Shown here one piece after another: positions 59,668-64,000 of a stretch of 64,000 bases of DNA; positions within the stretch are counted from its first letter, which is position 1; every line of letters begins with the position of its first letter. Under the pieces are notes generated by a model. The model had not been told where the DNA came from. It searched no databases and worked only from the letters and a program-made list of their open reading frames with translations. The stretch is from Hyperoplus lanceolatus. Taxonomy: Eukaryota > Chordata > Actinopteri > Uranoscopiformes > Ammodytidae. Made by a program: the position numbers and the translations under genes. The stretch is from positions 7,497,001 through 7,561,000 of the forward strand of contig CM049402.1 of assembly GCA_026929865.2 (NCBI GenBank), in the 5' to 3' direction.

Positions 59668-60125
59668 TTTTACCTTTATTTAACCTTTTTCAAAGTTGAC
59701 CTGGCCAAGACAGGCAGCAGCACAATGAACCACAGTTAAAGACAAACAGTTACAGACAAACACACAGGGACACAATTAAAATAGCACTAAAAAATAAAGC
59801 AAATCAATTCACACTGCAACAATCTTAAATAGACCCATTTCTGTAACCAGGGGGAAAAAACAATTTAAAACACTGACATCTTAGAGAGTCTAGCTCAATT
59901 TCCTTCATTTTCGACTTAAAGGCATTCAACAAAATCAATTCAACAAGTCCTAGGTCTTTCTGCTGCGTATTCCACACAGTGGGGGCAGAGTATACAAAAG
60001 CCTTTTTACCCTGTTCTGTCCGTACATTGGGGACAGAAAGCAACACAGAAGTCCTGTGAACGTAAAAAGTGTGGACCAGCACGTTTCCGCATAACCATTT
60101 TTAACCTTGATACGTCACTCCTGCC
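59668..60125 (-). mobile_element. L2-like LINE 3' remnant
   Basis: The minus strand at 59825-60082 encodes a C-terminal LINE ORF2 segment: VLLSVPNVRTEQGKKAFVYS then APTVWNTQQKDLGLVELI, a pattern seen at the end of CR1/L2/Rex-type reverse transcriptase proteins. After the stop come about 150 bases of 3' UTR ending in GGTTAAATAAAGGT (minus strand), the usual tail of fish L2-type elements. 5'-truncated and inactive. No target duplication was identified. Confidence 0.65.
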
Positions 60126-63100
60126 TGTTTATCTAACCCTAACACTGTGGAATCAACCGACGGCACAATCTTGGTCAAAATGTAGGGGATGAATCCGTCT
60201 TTATCCTCACAGTTTGGATTGAAATGCTATTTTGAGCTATTCTGCAAAGCTTTAGGACTCCCTGAGGGGGCAAACCCATGCCTTTTAGCTCAATCCCTAT
60301 ATAGCCTTAGTGGGATCAATGAGAATGCGGCCGGGGGTTGATGTGATGGTGCTGGATATGGGGATGGTTCAACCGTGGCGATTGATATCACCTCGCTAAT
60401 CCCTCTCTACATCTCCTCTAAATCCACCTAGTGCCTGTGCTGAACGAGCCAGTAATGTGATGAATTAAGATGTAAATGTTCAATCCCACACATTTGCATG
60501 TTTTCCGATTGTCCTGTTTGTTGAGTGTAGATTATTTATCATTGGAATGGAATGAAATGAAAGCAGCCATAGGATTATATTTTTGGAGGGGATTTTTTAT
60601 TTGTAATACTTCTGTATTCAGGCTTTTCCCCCCCTAATGTTATAAATGAACCATAATGCATCATGGTGTTCCAGAGACCATTATAAATTCCAACAGCAAA
60701 CGTTTCCTCTGAAAATGTCAAAGACACGTGTGCCATACAGTTCCTTTTGAACATGAAAGTTTCTAGCTAATGACTTAAACACTTCTTACTAATGGCTGAC
60801 GGAGGCCATGTGGCGCGGCATGTGTTTGGCTTGGTCTTTGTTTACGCCCGAGATGAAGGTCACCCCCTCATTAGTGCAGCAGCATCTTTTTTGATGTTGT
60901 GATATACATAGTAATCAAGTGTGCCTCGCGTCGCTGTTTACTGTTGACCTTTTACTTAAAAGCACATCACTGTCGGGTCAGTTTGAAACTTAATTATGCT
61001 CCCGTATACAACTCCCAGGCATCACGCACACTCGACCGACCACATTTAATCTGTTTTCATGGGGCTACACGAACCCGGTGCTCCCTCTGTAAATAAGGCA
61101 GCACATCATAATAATATTCATGAATTCATTATGTCTTTTTTTTTTTTTTTTTTTTTTTACAATACAAAATAAATTAATTCTGCGGGGTTTTGCCATGTCA
61201 AGTGGGCTTGTGTATGTCTCTGGCTTTTTTTCAGCTGTGTATTCAGAAATCCTGCTTGTCACACAACAATACACTTTGGCACCTCTCACTTCCCTGCGAC
61301 TAACCGTGGTTCTATTTGCATGTCAATGGCATCCTTCTACCACCGCGCTTCTGGCAATTGAGCAAAAAAGCTCGGCAAAAGGGAAGCCAGGCAGTCGAGG
61401 ATGTTTTTTGAAAAGAAACATCAGAATAATGTGTTGGGCGTTGTTGCGTACATTAACAAATTCTCTTTATTCATCTTGGCTTAATTGATCATTAATCACG
61501 ATTAACTAAGGCGTATGATTGATGACGGTTTTAGCTGAACAAGCACAGGCCCCGGGGGGAACAGGTGAAGCCACAAAAGTGCTGAATGTGACGCGATGGA
61601 GGTACGAAATAAAAATACTCCGCTGTGATACATTTAGATCACAACAAATGAATGAATTTCTGTTCCTTACATTAAGTCTAGAAATCTTAGCCCATATTTC
61701 ACCTTAATGTGGATTAGCTCTGTGTTTGCACATTTACTGTAACTCTTGCAATGCTTAGGCACATATTGCATTATCAGTTCATTAATTGTACAGGAAGCAT
61801 CTAGGTCATTCCTCTGCTTGCTGTATACAGTATATTCTGCATGGAGCCCTTTCACGCCCAATGATAAAGCTGACCTTTCAATTTATTTCTGTGGTACTCC
61901 AGCCTGCTTACCTCAAACTAAAGCTTTTGTTTACCTTATTTAGCCAAGGAAAGATAGTTTTTTTTTATCAGCATAAGTACAGTATTTACTGTAAATGCAC
62001 ACACAGACATACACATGCAAGTGCAGCAAGACTTTATTACATTTCAGAGCGAAGCCCCAACAGCGTTCATTTTATTGTCAAAGTAAAAAATTGAATTAAT
62101 GTCACACTCTTCTGGACAAGTTGATCTGAAATTTTAATCATTGGCTGCGAAAAAAAAAAAAAACATGATTCAGAATGCAGTGGATGAGAGCAGCAGTGAA
62201 TAATATGCACTCAGTGCTGGCTTCACTACTCTTCTGAAATGGTGCATAGCTAAGTGTTGTCCTCAGGATGATCAGCTCTTCAAAGGCCTGGCCTTGTATG
62301 GTTTATGAGGATATACTTCCGTTTTCTCTTTTTTAGTTTGTGTAATAGGGTGACAGTGGGTGGCAGGGAACATTACAACCATGAGAATTCATTTTCTCCA
62401 TCCCTAGCAGGAAATGTGCACTGCATTTTAAACATTACTATATATTGTGAATGACCCACGTAATACCAGTCTTAGTTCTACATTGTTATAGGCCTACATT
62501 GGAGAGATATGCTAAATTAATCTTTTCACGAGAAGCATTTTTCTGGCCTAGAGAAACTGTTTTGTTTGCTCACTAATGTGGGTTGCTCTTTTGATACTGG
62601 CTCTGCACATGCTCATTCAGGTCAAGGACAACTGCACAGTTGTTCTCTTTTAATCAGATTGGAGGAGTTGCTACTAGCCACATAGCAGCTGATCCATCTC
62701 AAGATTTTATAATGCAGTGCCAATGAACTCCAAACCCTGATTGTGAGAGATCAACTCCCTGTTGGAATTACCCACCAGACATCAATTAACTCCAAGTAAA
62801 CCTCAGCTCAACTCTATGAATTTGTGAAGTGTTAATAGCTGCCTGAAGAAAAACATAATTTCACACTCACCCCCATCCCTTTTTCAGTTTTTTGGTACAG
62901 CTGGTGCAGTTGGATAACTGTTCAATGCACTGCATACCGTTACACGCATTAACTTAAAATGACATGTTAGGCGTTCAAGGATGTAGCCCATTTATTGGAA
63001 ATGAATTCTGAATTCTTGATTAATCCCAAACCAGGATCAATGAATTCCGGCGAGCTCCATGATAAGCTGCCTACCTTTTAGACCAAAGAGAGCATCAACA

Positions 63101-64000
63101 GTAATACGCAGCAGTTCACATTTGAAGTGATCGTCATAAACTTTGATTTGCTTTATGTACGTATAGTGCCATGCCAGTGGTGTTCAGGTTCCTTGCACTT
63201 GCATGAATTTTATTAGGGAATGCATTCCCAGAAGGATAAAAAGAAAGAAATCCATCCTCCATTCCACCGTAAGCCAGAAATTGATGTTAGCGCTGCCATT
63301 TTATACGTGCTGTCCTCACAGTGGAGGAGATGAGAGAAGTGGCTCGAAATATCTGCTGAATTCTCCTTGGTATGCTCTGGTGTATCCTCTCTTGGAATTC
63401 AATCGTTTTTTTTTTTCTTCTTTGCATATGCTCACCGGCTCCAATCAAACTTGTGATTTTGAATTTAGTAATGCATAGATCAAATAATTGTTTAGCCGAT
63501 CACTGACACTTGTGAGATAATGCTCCTGATGAAAATGCTCTTTGGTTTATTTACGCAGTCAGGATGTGGACTATGAAATGCACAGAAGCCGTTTAAAATT
63601 CTGGTCTCCTTCTGTATTTCAGTCTTTTTCCTCTCTAGTTCATTTGAGCTATAGTTTTGAAATAGCGGTGTCAAGGATACAAAGGAAACTAAAGGAAAAT
63701 AAGACTTGAGAGCCATGATAGCAGCCAAAGCCATGTTGACAAGCCAAAGTCGGCATTCTAATGACCATTCTAACACACTGAAGTTTAGCAGGTCCACCAT
63801 TTACTATTATCACCATCTTAGTCTTGTGTGTTAGCAAGGTACACTATAAACTATCATTATTATTACTATAAGGTGTCTCATGATCTTCCAAATCCTTGAT
63901 TTGGTTTGATTTTTGATTTTAAGGTCAAGATTCTTGATCTTTATTTTGAAGGTTGAGACCACGACGTAAATGTATCGATATTAGACTTATACCCAGGGGG
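60126..64000. other. Gene-free stretch to the window end (presumed intron)
   Basis: AT-rich, with T-runs at 61136-61158 and an A-run at 62150-62163. No coding exon, RNA gene or bounded transposon could be supported. Confidence 0.35.

Overview
The window reads as nuclear DNA of a bony (teleost-type) fish. It is AT-rich and intron-like, with long (CA/TG)n and (CT)n microsatellites and a dense set of fish-type mobile elements: Tc1/mariner, hAT-type MITEs with 8-bp target duplications, TTAA-flanked elements, L1/Tx1-like and Rex1/L2-like LINE tails, and a tRNA-derived SINE. There are no bacterial-style gene clusters. Superfamily names come from reading termini, target-site duplications (TSDs) and protein motifs by eye; no database was searched.

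Only one ordinary cellular gene is well supported: a two-exon seven-transmembrane receptor at 6547-7993 (+), 329 aa, with clean GT-AG splicing and a tRNA-like insertion in its 457-bp intron. I cannot name it. It keeps the class-A fold markers, but all four usual activation motifs are altered. A second candidate is a first exon at about 42361-42790 (+): CpG-rich, four small upstream ORFs, an ATG in good context and a strong CAG|GTGAGT donor. If real, it starts a gene whose first intron fills the rest of the window (over 21 kb).

Layout. 0-6 kb: intergenic DNA with two hAT-type MITEs (1867-2657, 5630-5751) and one copy of a GGGGTAA-motif repeat. 6.5-8.3 kb: receptor gene. 8.3-12.7 kb: gene-free, low in repeats. 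12.7-15.8 kb: retroelement cluster, with an L1-like insertion carrying a 19-bp TSD and a second L1-like copy split by a Rex1-like LINE. 15.8-22.3 kb: gene-free. 22.3-25.2 kb: a TTAA element split by an LTR-like insert, a third GGGGTAA repeat and an AATTAATC-type repeat with a 173-bp TG run. 28.0-33.1 kb: a hAT-type MITE, a palindromic Tc1 wreck with a nested element, and a related MITE. 34.6-36 kb: a fold-back MITE and a second copy of the TTAA element. 37.7-41.6 kb: a CpG-rich retroposon, an apparently intact Tc1-like transposon with a full-length DD34E transposase (39416-40429, minus), and another hAT-type MITE. 42.3-64 kb: candidate first exon, then a long gene-free stretch with one TTAA fold-back element, a compound minisatellite at 49.4 kb, a SINE at 55.8 kb and an L2-like LINE tail at 59.7 kb.

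I found no convincing undescribed multi-gene system. The points most worth following are the receptor with its altered motifs, the intact Tc1 element with about 98% identical 280-bp inverted repeats, the candidate first exon, and the nested insertions that give a relative timeline of element activity.
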